Source: Terebella lapidaria
Taxonomy: Eukaryota > Annelida > Polychaeta > Terebellida > Terebellidae
Direction: 5' to 3'
DNA: 64,000 nt
Assembly (NCBI GenBank): GCA_949152475.1
Contig: OX424559.1
Span: forward strand, 37,493,119-37,557,118
Positions 26,840-39,356 of this stretch are shown here, piece after piece (within the stretch, counting starts at the first letter, position 1; each line of letters starts with the position of its first letter). The notes beneath the pieces were generated by a model, which did not search any database, was not told the origin of the DNA, and saw nothing but the letters and a program-made list of their open reading frames with translations. A program made the position numbers and the translations under genes.

Positions 26840-29800
26840 TAATGAACTGGAAAAGTAGTCTATACACTAGCTTTTACACTAGCTTGATACAGTTTGTGTT
26901 GTTATGTTGTTAGAACGAAATTCATGATCATGATTGTGTAAGTTGAAAATAAAAATAAAATAATTTCAAGAGAGATTTGAAGTCCTGAGCTCTACGCACA
27001 GCACCAAAGTGGCCGACAGCTTCCAGTTGTGTTGTATTGTGACAGTTCCTCTATGGCAAATTACTGCTAAAAACCGGGAATGGGGTCAGTTCCTTTGCCG
27101 GTTCGTCACCCCCAGCAGTCCTAATATAAGGGAGCCTGTCGCTTGACACAGCCTGTATTTAGACTAGAGTTTTAGGCTTTGTTATATCACTTGTACATCA
27201 CTGAGTTAGAAAACCACTGAAATGTTGTTTGAGATCTGCATCTGGATACATATATGATATACTGTATTACTATGCAACCGAGCGTGTGTATTTAGGACGG
27301 GACATGTCCACAGGGGGTAATCGTTTCTACAGCTTATTGGCGTGTGAACGGATTGAGAATCAGATTCACCCCACTGCTCTTTCTACTTTGATATCTCGGC
27401 GAGTTTTCAATCTATTCCAAATGTAAAAGGTGCATTATAAACTAGAAATAACACTGCAACTGACTGTATAAAAACTAAGTTAGAGATAAAAGAGATTAGA
27501 GTTTTGAGGGAGGGTTGAACACGGGTCTTTGGATTCAAAGTCTTACGCTCTATCCACTGCACCAACGTTGCCGACAGTGTGAAGAAGTGTATTCCATGTA
27601 ACAGTTACTTTACGGTTTTCCAGCCTCCATAGTTATAGTTATGTAACGGTTTTTCAGTCGCCAAGACAACAGTTTTTAAGCTATGACCTTCAAAATCAAT
27701 AGGCTTGTGCAGGAGTCTTATGCGCATCTTCTTTGAAAATTTCATGTCATTCCGACAAGGATTGCGCCCGCTGTCGTGCGAACAGACGGACAGAACACAT
27801 ATTTGATCGCTGAGCAACATACAACTGAAGCAATCGCTCAAAGAGCTAGGACTTGGCAAAATAAAGTCAATGAAATGAAGAGAAGTCTATCAACAAGTTT
27901 TGGTTTATAAATGCTTCATACATACTATAATAGTTTAATCAATAAGTAAGTTGTACATGTATTAAATTGCACAGTTATGCTATAAAAGACATGATCCTGT
28001 AAGTTAGAGAAAAAAAAAAAGTTTTGAGAGAGAGTTGAACCCGGGTCTGTGGATTCAAAGTCCTACGCTCTACGCACAGCACCAACGTGGACGACAGCAG
28101 GAAGTGGCGTATGTATGGTAACTGTTCCTTCAAGGCAAATTACTGCTAAAAACCGGGAATGGGGCCGGTTCCTTTGCCCGTTCGTCGGCCCCAGCAGTCC
28201 TAATATAAGGGAGCCTGTCGCTTGACACAGACTGTATTTAGACTAGAGTTTTAGGCTTTGTTATATCACTTGTACATCACTGAGTTAGAAAACCACTGAA
28301 ATGTTGTTTGAGATCTGCATCTGGATACATATATGATATACTGTATTGCTATGCAACCGAGCGTGTGTATTTAGGACGGGACATGTCCACAGGGGGTAAT
28401 CGTTTCTACAGCTTATTGGCGTGTGAACGGATTGAGAATCAGATTCACCCCACTGCTCTTTCTACTTTGATATCTCGGCGAGTTTTCAATCTATTCCAAA
28501 TGTAAAAGGTGCATTATAAACTAGAAATAACACTGCAACTGACTGTATAAAAACTAAGTTAGAGATAAAAGAGATTAGAGTTTTGAGGGAGGGTTGAACA
28601 CGGGTCTTTGGATTCAAAGTCTAATGCTCTATCCACTGCACCAACGTTGCCGACAGTGTGAAGAAGTGTATTCCATGTAACAGTTACTTTATGGTTTTCC
28701 AGCCTCCATAGTTATAGTTATGTAACGGTTTTTCAGTCGCCAAGACAACAGTTTTTAAGCTATGACCTGCAAAATCAATAGGCTTGTGCAGGAGTCTTAT
28801 GCGCATTTTCTTTGAAAATTTCATGTCATTCCGACAAGGATTGCGCCCGTTATCGTGCGAACAGACGGACAGAACACATATTTGATCGCTGAGCAACATA
28901 CAACTGAAGCAATCGCTCAAAGAGCTAGGACTTGGCAAAATAAAGTAATGAACTTGAAAAGAAGTCTATAATAAACCAGCTAAAAAACGTTTTGAGAGAG
29001 ACTTCAATAGGTTTTTCTAGTTGCTGTTAAGTAAGTTGTACATGTATTAAATTGTGCAGTTATGCTATAAAAGACATGATCCTGTAAGTTAGAGAGAAAA
29101 AAACAAGTTTTGAGAGAGAGTTGAACCCGGGTCTGTGGATTCAAAGTCATGCTCTCTATGCACAGCACCAAAGTTGCCGATAGTGTGAAGTGGTGTATTT
29201 AGTGCATGTACTGCTAAAAACCGGGAATGGGGCCGGTTCCTCTGCCGGTTCGTCACCCCCAGCAGTCCTAATATAAGGGAGCCTGTGGCTTGACACAGAC
29301 TGTATTTCGACTAGAGTTTTAGGCTTTGTTATATCACTTGTACATCACTGAGTTAGAAAACCACTGAAATGTTGTTTGAGATCTGCATCTGGATACATAT
29401 ATGATATACTGTACTGCTATGCAACCGAGCGTGTGTATTTAGGACGGGACATGTCCACAGGGGGTAATCGTTTCTACAGCTTATTGGCGTGTGAACGGAT
29501 TGAGAATCAGATTCACCCCACTGCTCTTTCTACTTTGATATCTCGGCGAGTTTTCAATCTATTCCAAATGTGAAAGGTGCATTATAAACTAGAAATAACA
29601 CTGCAACTGACGGTATAAAAACTAAGTTGAGATAAAAGAGATTAGAGTTTTGAGGGAGGGTTGAACACGGGTCTTTGGATTCAAAGTTTTACGCTCTATC
29701 CACTGCACCAACGTTGCCGACAGTGTGAAGAAGTGTATTCCATGTAACAGTTACTTTATGGTTTTCCAGCCTCCATAGTTATAATTATGTAACGGTTTTT

Positions 29801-30012
29801 CAGTCGCCAAGAAAACAGTTTTTAAGCTATGACCTTCAAAATCAATAGGCTTGTGCAGGAGTCTTATGCGCATCTTCTTTGAAAATTTCATGTCATTCCG
29901 ACAAGGATTGCGCCCGCTATCGTGCGAACAGACGGACAGAACACATATTTGATCGCTGAGCAACATACAACTGAAGCAATCGCTCAAAGAGCTAGGACTT
30001 GGCAAAATAAAG
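26840..30012. repeat. Three S units
   Basis: Units end at 27866, 28945 and 30012. The first has lost part of its type-2 tRNA-like module (the text jumps from GAGAGATTTGA to AGTCCTGAGC near 26980), which removes the B box. Confidence 0.85.
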
Positions 30013-31485
30013 TAATGAACTTGAAGAGAAGTCTATAAACCAGCTTTGGTCTATAAACCCTAGCATCATAATACTGTAATAATATTAAATTGTGCTGCTA
30101 CATTCTTCAGAATTGAAAGCATGATCATGATCTTGTAAGTTACAGATGAAAAATTACAATGACAACAAGTGAACAAAACGAATAGAGACACTCGGTGAAT
30201 ACAAATCATGCCAGAATGGACTTAACACAGATGCATTATGATGCATGAAGGACACGATCATAATGGAACCAATGAGACACTGTTAAATGACTTTAAGGAA
30301 TTCATAGTGAGAAATAATTAAGTATGATGACATAATAACGATAAAGATTACTCGTGCTACATTTATTTGCTGATTTTGTACACTACGAATGTGTTGTTTC
30401 GTTGTTTGGAATTGAATACATGATCTTTTAACGGAGAAAAAAAATAGTTTTGAGATAGTATTGAACCCGGGTCTGTGGATTCAAAGTCCTACGCTCTACG
30501 CTCAGCACTAACGTGGCTGGCGATGTGAAGCGGAGTGTTTCATATAGCAATGCTATTATCGTTTTCATGTAATGCTTTTCAGTAACGATTTTCTGTTGCC
30601 GTGACAACAGTTTCAGAGCTATGATGTTCCAAATCAAAAGGGTTATGCAGACATTCCGTGCACATATTATGTGAGAATTTCGTCAAAATCACACAAGAAT
30701 CGACTGCACAGCAATGTGTTAAACTTTGGATCCGAACTTCCTGACCCCCATGTATTTCACCTGGAGTTTAAATCGTCAATTTTGATTCAACCGCTGTCGG
30801 TCATACATCAATAGATGCAGAATTGGCCATAATAAAAGACGTGAACACTTTTGGAAGTGCAGGTGGAATGAGAGTGGAGTTATGACGATTTTTAATTTTG
30901 TGGTTTTTCAATGACCTTGGCGTTAATTCTTGACCTTTGACCTTGAGAAACAACAGGAATGTGCCGTTATACTGTGTGCATATGCCGTCAAAATTTCATA
31001 AGAATCCGACAAAAATTGACTGCACAGCAATGCATGAAACTTTTGATCCAGAAACTCCTGACCCCCGTCTTTTTAACCCGGAGTCAAAATCGTCAATTTT
31101 GATGCAACAGCTGTCGGCCATACATCAAAAGATGCAGAATTGGCCATAGTATTCGAGGCTAGAAATCTCGAAACTCCAGATAAAATATAACTGGAGTTAT
31201 TACGATTTTTAATTTTTTGGTTTTTCAATGACCTTGACGTCAATTTTTGACCTTTGACTTTCAGAAACGAAAGGCTTATGAGGAAGATCCTTGCACATGT
31301 TGTGTCAAAATTTCATGAAAATCCGACAAGAATTGCGCCCGCTATCGTGCGAACGGACGGACAGACAAACATACAAACAAACAAACAAACAAACAAACAA
31401 GATGACTGACCAACATACTTGGCAAAATTTATTTTGCCAAGTAATGAAGCAATCGCTCAAAGAGCTAGGACTTGGCAAAATAAAG
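30013..31485. repeat. L unit, 1473 bp
   Basis: Same subtype as 25365-26839. Its DR1 copy at 31248 has one mismatch (ends in ACTT), while the TGACGTCA octamer at 31235 is intact. Confidence 0.85.
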
Positions 31486-32072
31486 TTAAAGATCTTGAAG
31501 AGAAGTCTATAAACTAGCTTTGGTCTATAAACCCCTGCACCATAATACTGTAATATATTTTTTTCAATTATTTATTTGTCATTAACTAATTTGTACATTT
31601 ACTAAATTGTGTTGTTATGTTGTTTATAATTAAATGCATGATCATGATTCTGTAAGTTAAAAATAGAAAAAAAAATAGTTTCAAGAGAGACTTGAACCCG
31701 GGTCTGTGGATTGAGAGTCATACACTCTATGCACAGCACTAACGTCGCCGGCAGTTGGAGGAGGTGTATCCCATGTAACAATTCCTGTATGGTTCTCCAA
31801 CCTCCATAGATATAAGCAATGTAACAGTTTTTTGGTCGTCAAGACAACAGTTTTTGAGCTATGATCTTCAAATTCAATAGGCTTATGAAGGAGTCTTATG
31901 CGCATCTTCTGTGTAAATTTGATGTCATTCAGACCAGGATTGCGGCCGCTATCGTGCAAACTGACGGACAGACAAACATACAAACAAGATGACTGACCAA
32001 CATACTTGGCAAAATTTATTTTGCCAAGTAATGAAGCAATCGCTCAAAGAGCTAGGACTTGGCAAAATGAAG
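31486..32072. repeat. Short unit, 587 bp, diverged core
   Basis: Partner of 9786-10370, with the same GACCAGGATTGCGGCC core and hairpin. Its junction carries a T-to-G change (GGCAAAATGAAG). Confidence 0.8.
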
Positions 32073-33865
32073 TAATGAACTTGAAAAGAAGTCTATAATA
32101 ATGCAGCTAAAAAACGTTTTGAGAGAGACTTGAATAGTTCTGTTTTTAATTATCTAGTTGCTGTTAAGTAAGTTGTACATGTATTAAATTGTGCAGTTAT
32201 GCTATAAAAGATATGATCCTGTAAGTTAGAGAGAAAAAAGAAGTTCTGAGAGAGAGTTGAACCCGGGTCTGTGGATTCAAAGTCCTGAGCTCTATGCACA
32301 GCACCAACGTGACCGACAGCAGAAGTGGTGTATGTATTGTAACAGGTCCTTCACGGCAAGCTACTGCTAAAAACCGGGAATGGGGCCGGTTCTAGCGCCG
32401 GTTGGTCACCCCCAAAAGTTCTGATATAAAGTGGCCTGTCGTTTGACACAGACTGTATTAAGAGTGAAGTTTTAGGCTTTGTTGTATCACTAGCACATCA
32501 CTGAGTTAGAAAACCACCGAAATGTTGTTTGAGATCTGCATTTGGATACATATATGATATACTGTATTACTACGCAACCGAGTTTTGTATATTCAGGAGA
32601 TAACACAGATGCGCTATGATGCATGAAACACATGATCATAATGGAACCAATGAGACACTGTAAATGACTTGGAAAAATATATACCAAGAAATAATTGAGT
32701 GTGATGACATAGAAATGACGAAGATTACTGCTGCCATATATATTTGCTGAATTTGTACACTACGAATGTGGTGTTTCCTTGTTTGGAATTGAATACATGA
32801 TCTCATAATGGAGAAAAAAAAATAGTTTTGAGATAGTATTGAACCCGGGTTTGTGGATTCAAAGTCCTACACTCTACGCTCAGCACTAACGTGGCTGGCA
32901 ATGGGAAGCGGAGTGTTTCATATAGCAATGCTATTATCGTTTTCATGTAATGCTTTTCAGTAACGATTTTCTGTTGCCGTGACAACAGTTTCAGAGCTAT
33001 GATGTTCCAAATCAAGAGGGTTATGCGGACATTCCGTGCACATATTATGTGAGAATTTCGTCAAAATCACACAAGAATCGACTGCACAGCAATGTGTTAA
33101 ACTTTGGATCCGAAATTCCTGACCCCCATGTATTTCACCTGGAGTTTAAATCGTCAATTTTGATTCAACCGCTGTCGGTCATACATCAAAAGATGCAGAA
33201 TTGGCCATAATAAAAGACGTGGACACCTTTGGAAGTGCAGGTGGAATGAAAGTGGAGTTATGACCTTTTTTAATTTTTTTGTTTTTCAACGACCTTGTCG
33301 TTAATTCTTGACCTTTGACCTTGAGAAACGACAGGGATATGCCGACGTCTGGTGTGCATGTGCTGTGAAAATTTCATAAGAATCCGACAAGAATTGACTG
33401 CACAGCAATGCATGAAACTTTTGATCCAGAAACTCCTGACCCCCGTCAATTTAACCTGGAGTCAAAATCGTCAATTTTCACTCAACAGCTATCGGCCATA
33501 CATCCAAAGATGCAGAATTGGCCATAGTAATCGATGCTATAAATCTCGAAACTCCAGATAAAATACAACTGGAGTTACTACGATTTTTAATTTTTTGGTT
33601 TTTGAACGACCTTGACGTCAATTTTTGACCTTTGACCTTCAGAAACGAAAGGCTTATGTGGAAGATCCTTGCACATGTCGTGTCAAAATTTCATGTAAAT
33701 GCGACAAGAATTGCGCCCGCTATCGTGCAAACTGACGGACAGACAAACATACAAACAAACAAACAAACAAACAAGATGACTGACCAACATACTTGGCAAA
33801 ATTTATTTTGCCAAGTAACAAATGAAGCAATCGCTCAGAGAGAGCTAGGACTTGGCAAAATAAAG
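32073..33865. repeat. L unit, 1793 bp
   Basis: Type-2 half with ACGTGACCGACAGCAG as at 4160 and 13440, L body from about 32580, tRNA-like module near 32830, three subrepeats and the hairpin near 33791 followed by a short extra ACAAAT. Confidence 0.85.
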
Positions 33866-34921
33866 TAATGAACTGGAAAAGAAGTCTATACACTAGCTTT
33901 TACAATAGCTTGATACAGTTATTAAATTGTGTTGTTATGTCGTTTAGAACGAAATTCATGATCATGATTGTGTAAGTTGAAAATAAAAATAAAATAATTT
34001 CAAGAGAGATTTGAACCCGGGTCTGTGAATTCAAAGTCCTGAGCTCTACGCACAGCACCAAAGTGGCTGACAGCATCAAGTGATGTATCGATCGTAACGG
34101 GTCCTCTATGGCAAGTTACTGCTAAAAACCGGGAATGGGGCCGGTTCCTTTGCCGGTTCGTCACCCCCAGCAGTCCTAATATAAGGGAGCCTGTCGCTTG
34201 ACACAGACTGTATTTAGACTAGAGTTTTAGGCTTTGTTATATCACTTGTACATCACTGAGTTAGAAAACCACTGAAATGTTGTTTGAGATCTGCATTTGG
34301 ATACATATATGATATACTGTATTGCTATGCAACCGAGCGCGTGTATTTAGGATGGGACATGTCCACAGGGGGTAATCGTTTCTACAGCTTATCGGCGTGT
34401 GAACGGATTGAGAATCAGATTCACCCCACTGCTCTTTCTACTCTGATATCTCGGCGAGTTTTCAATCTATTCCAAATGTAAAAGGTGCATTATAAACTAG
34501 AAATAACACTGCAACTGACTGTATAAAAACTAAGTTAGAGATAAAAGAGATTAGAGTTTTGAGGGAGGGTTGAGCACGGGTCTTTGGATTCAAAGTCTTA
34601 CGCTCTATCCACTGCACCAACGTTGCCGACAGTGTGAAGAAGTGTATTCCATGTAACAGTTACTTTATGGTTTTCCAGCCTCCATAGTTATAGTTATGTA
34701 ACGGTTTTTCAGTCGCCAAGACAACAGTTTTTAAGCTATGACCTTCAAAATCAATAGGCTTGTGCAGGAGTCTTATGCGCATCTTCTTTGAAAATTTCAT
34801 GTCATTCCGACAAGGATTGCGCCCGCTATCGTGCGAACAGACGGACAGAACACATATTTGATCGCTGAGCAACATACAACTGAAGCAATCGCTCAAAGAG
34901 CTAGGACTTGGCAAAATAAAG
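33866..34921. repeat. S unit, 1056 bp
   Basis: Standard S unit. The type-1 module has GAGCACGGG in place of GAACACGGG, which alters the B-box-like stretch. Confidence 0.85.
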
Positions 34922-37900
34922 TAATGAACTTGAAGAGAAGTCTATAATCCAGCTTTGGTCTATAAACCGTTGCATCATAATACTGTAATGATATTAAATT
35001 GTGCTGCTACATTCTTCAGAATTGAAAGCATGATCATGATCTTGTAAGTTACAGATGAAAAATTACAATGACAACAAGTGAACAAAACGAATAGAGACAC
35101 TCGGTGAATACAAATCATGCCAGAATGGACTTAACACAGATGCATTATGATGCATGAAGGACACGATCATAATGGAACCAATGAGACACTGTTAAATGAC
35201 TTTAAGGAATTCATAGTGAGAAATAATTAAGTATGATGACATAATAACGATAAAGATTACTCGTGCTACGTTTATTTGCTGATTTTGTACACTACGAATG
35301 TGTTGTTTCGTTGTTTGGAATTGAATACATGATCTTTTATTGGAGAAAAAAAATAGTTTTGAGATAGTATTGAACCCGGGTCTGTGGATTCAAAGTCCTA
35401 CGCTCTACGCTCAGCACTAACGTGGCTGGCGATGTGAAGTGGAGTGTTTCATATAGCAATGCTATTATCGTTTTCATGTAATGCTTTTCAGTAACGATTT
35501 TCTGTTGCCGTGACAACAGTTTCAGAGCTATGATGTTCCAAATCAAAAGGGTTATGCGGACATTCCGTGCACATATTATGTGAGAATTTCGTCAAAATCA
35601 CACAAGAATCGACTGCACAGCAATGTGTTAAACTTTGGATCCAAAATTCCTGACCCCCCATGTATTTCACCTGGAGTTTAAATCGTCAATTTTGATTCAA
35701 CCGCTGTCGGTCATACATCAAAAGATGCAGAATTGGCCATAATAAAAGACGTGGACACTTTTGGAAGTGCAGGTGGAATGAAAGTGGAGTTATGACCTTT
35801 TTTAATTTTTTGGTTTTTCAACGACCTTGTCGTTAATTCTTGACCTTTGACCTTGAGAAACGACAGAAATATGCCGACATCTGGTGTGCATGTGCTGTGA
35901 AAATTTCATAAGAATCCGACAAGAATTGACTGCACAGCAATGCATGAAACTTTTGATCCAGAAACTCCTGACCCCCGTCTTTTTAACCTGGAGTCAAAAT
36001 CGTCAATTTTGACTCAACAGCTTTCGGCCATACATCAAAAGATGCAGAATTGGCCATAGTAATCGATGAAAGAAATCTCGAAAATCCAGATAGAATATAA
36101 CCGGAGTTATTACGATTTTTAATTTTTTGGTTTTTGAACGACCTTGACGTCAATTTTTGACCTTTGACCTTCAGAAACGAAAGGCTTATGAGGATGCTCT
36201 TTGCGCATATTGTGTGAAAATTTCATGAAAATGCGACAAGAATTGCGCCCGCTATCGTGCAAACTGACGGACAGACAAACATACAAACAAACAAACAAAC
36301 AAACAAACAAGATGACTGACCAACATACTTGGCAAAATTTATTTTGCCAAGTAATGAAGCAATCGCTCAAAGAGCTAGGACTTGGCAAAATAAAGTAATG
36401 AACTTGAAGAGAAGTCTATAAACCAGCTTTGGTCTATAAACCCTTGCATCATAATACTGTAATAATATTAAATTGTGCTGCTACATTCTTCAGAATTGAA
36501 AGCATGATCATGATCTTGTAAGTTACAGATGAAAAATTACAATGACAACAAGTGAACAAAACGAATAGAGACACTCGGTGAATACAAATCATGCCAGAAT
36601 GGACTTAACACAGATGCATTATGATGCATGAAGGACACGATCATAATGGAACCAATGAGACACTGTTAAATGACTTTAAGGAATTCATAGTGAGAAATAA
36701 TTAAGTATGATGACATAATAACGATAAAGATTACTCGTGCTACATTTATTTGCTGATTTTGTACACTACGAATGTGTTGTTTCGTTGTTTGGAATTGAAT
36801 ACATGATCTTTTAACGGAGAAAAAAAATAGTTTTGAGATAGTATTGAACCCGGGTCTGTGGATTCAAAGTCCTACGCTCTACGCTCAGCACTAACGTGGC
36901 TGGCGATGTGAAGCGGAGTGTTTCATATAGCAATGCTATTATCGTTTTCATGTAATGCTTTTCAGTAACGATTTTCTGTTGCCGTGACAACAGTTTCAGA
37001 GCTATGATGTTCCAAATCAAAAGGGTTATGCGGACATTCCGTGCAAATATTATGTGAGAATTTCGTCAAAATCACACAAGAATCGACCGCACAGCAATGT
37101 GTTAAACTTTGGATCCGAAATTCCTGACCCCCATTTATTTCACCTGGAGTTTAAATCGTCAATTTTGACTCAACCGCTGTCGGTCATACATCAAATGATG
37201 CAGAATTGGCCATAGTAAAAGACGTGAACACTTTTGGAAGTGCAGGTGGAATGAAAGTGGAGTTATGACCATTTTTAATTTTTTGGTTTTTCAACGATTT
37301 TGTCGTTAATTCTTGACCTTTGACCTTGAGAAACGAAAGGAATATGCCGACATCTGGTGTGCATGTGCTGTGAAAATTTCATAAGAATCCGACAAGAATG
37401 GACTGCACAGAAATGCATGAAACTTTTGATCCAGAAACTCCTGACCCCCGTCTATTTAACCTGGAGTCAAAATCGTCAATTTTCACTCAACAGCTGTCGG
37501 CCATACATCAAAAGATGCAGAATTGGCCATAGTAATCGATGCTAGAAATCTCGAAACTCCAGATAGAATATAACTGGAGTTACTACGATTTTTAATTTTT
37601 TGGTTTTTGAACGACCTTGACGTCAATTTTTGACCTTTGACGTTCAGAAACGAAAGGCTTATGTGGAAGATCCTTGCACATGTTTTGTCAAAATTTCATG
37701 AAAATCCGACAAGAATTGCGCCCGCTATCGTGCAAACTGACGGACAGACAAACATACAAACAAACAAACAAACAAATGAAGCAATCGCTCAAAGAGCTAG
37801 GACTTGGCAAAATAAAGTAATGAACTTGAAGAGAAGTCTATAAACCAGCTTTGGTCTATGAACCCTTGCATCATAATACTGTAATAATATTAAATTGTGC

Positions 37901-39356
37901 TGCTACATTCTTCAGAATTGAAAGCATGATCATGATCTTGTAAGTTACAGATGAAAAATTACAATGACAACAAGTGAACAAAACGAATAGAGACACTCGG
38001 TGAATACAAATCATGCCAGAATGGACTTAACACAGATGCATTATGATGCATGAAGGACACGATCATAATGGAACCAATGAGACACTGTTAAATGACTTTA
38101 AGGAATTCATAGTGAGAAATAATTAAGTGTGATGACATAATAACGATAAAGATTACTCGTGCTACATTTATTTGCTGATTTTGTACACTACAAATGTGTT
38201 GTTTCGTTGTTTGGAATTGAATAATGATCTTTTAATGGAGAAAAAAAAATAGTTTTGAGATAGTATTGAACCCGGGTCTGTGGATTCAAAGTCCTACGCT
38301 CTACGCTCAGCACTAACGTGGCTGGCGATGTGAAGCGGAGTGTTTCATATAGCAATGCTATTATCGTTTTCATGTAATGCTTTTCAGTAACGATTTTCTG
38401 TTGCCGTGACAACAGTTTGAGAGCTATGATGTTCCAAATCAAAAGGGTTATGCGGACATTCCGTGCACATATTATGTGAGAATTTCGTCAAAATCACACA
38501 AGAATCGACTGCACAGCAATGTGTTAAACTTTAGATCCGAACTTCCTGACCCCCATGTATTTCACCTGGAGTTTAAATCGTCAATTTTGATTCAACCGCT
38601 GTCGGTCATACATCAAATGATGCAGAATTGGCCATAATAAAAGACGTGAACACTTTTGGAAGTGCAGGTGGAATGAAAGTGGAGTTATGACCATTTTTAA
38701 TTTTTTGGTTTTTCAATGACCTTGGCGTTAATTCTTGACCTTTGACCTTGAGAAACGACAGGAATATGCCGACATCTGGTGTGCATAAGCTATGAAAATT
38801 TCATAAGAATCCGACAAGAATTGACTGCACCGCAATGCATGAAACTTTTGATCCAGAAACTCCAGACCCCCGTCTTTTTAACCTGGAGTCAAAATCGTCA
38901 ATTTTGACTAAACAGCTGTCGGCCATACATCAAAAGATGCAGAATTGGCCATAGTAATCGATGCTAGAAATCTCGAAACTCCAGATAAAAGATAACTGGA
39001 GTTATTAGGATTTTTAATTTTTTGGTTTTTGAACGACCTTGACGTCAATTTTTGACCTTTGACCTTCAGAAACGAAAGGCTTATGAGGAAGATCCTTGCA
39101 CATGTTGTGTCAAAATTTCATGAAAATCCGACAAGAATTGCGCCCGCTATCGTGCGAACGGACGGACAGACAAACATACAAACAAACAAACAAACAAACA
39201 AACAAGATGACTGACCAACATACTTGGCAAAATTTATTTTGCCAAGTAACAAGATGACTGACCAACATACTTGGCAAAATTTATTTTGCCAAGTAACAAA
39301 CAAACAAACAAGATGACTGACCAACATACTTGGCAAAATTTATTTTGCCAAGTAAT
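34922..39356. repeat. Three consecutive L units at the array end
   Basis: Units end at 36395, 37817 and 39356 (1474, 1422 and 1539 bp). The second lacks the hairpin. The third ends in three hairpin copies and then stops. This is the longest run of L units in the window. Confidence 0.9.
39204..39356. repeat. Three terminal hairpin copies and right boundary of the array
   Basis: AAGATGACTGACC starts at 39204, 39251 and 39310, each followed by the perfect 12-bp inverted repeat. Spacing is 47 and 59 bp because of different (CAAA)n lengths. Sequence similarity to the array stops at about 39356, immediately after the last hairpin arm. Confidence 0.9.

Larger units (their letters stand above)
1..39356. 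repeat. 39-kb higher-order tandem repeat array (about 33 units)
   Basis: The whole stretch is built from units that end in the same plus-strand junction, ACTTGGCAAAATAAAG, preceded by GAAGCAATCGCTC. Junctions end near 521, 1588, 3934, 5012, 6067, 7060, 8116, 8594, 9785, 10370, 11441, 13215, 14293, 15348, 17208, 18956, 20010, 21075, 22160, 23226, 24283, 25364, 26839, 27866, 28945, 30012, 31485, 32072, 33865, 34921, 36395 and 37817; the last unit ends at 39356. Two main classes alternate irregularly: S units of about 1.06 kb and L units of 1.4-2.3 kb. There is no conventional gene in it. The left end lies outside the window; the right end is sharp. It could be a satellite derived from tRNA-headed SINEs or from Helitron-like elements; I cannot tell which. 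Confidence 0.95.

Noticed and set aside
949..34481. Recurring plus-strand 65-codon frame (SASGYIYDILYC... type) in many S units
   Set aside because: It begins with TTG, not ATG, has no domain, and its repetition is explained by the satellite.
161..39356. Functional tRNA-Gln genes
   Set aside because: The boxes and anticodon-like loop are there, but the acceptor, anticodon and T stems pair poorly and copies vary at paired positions; I list them only as tRNA-like modules.
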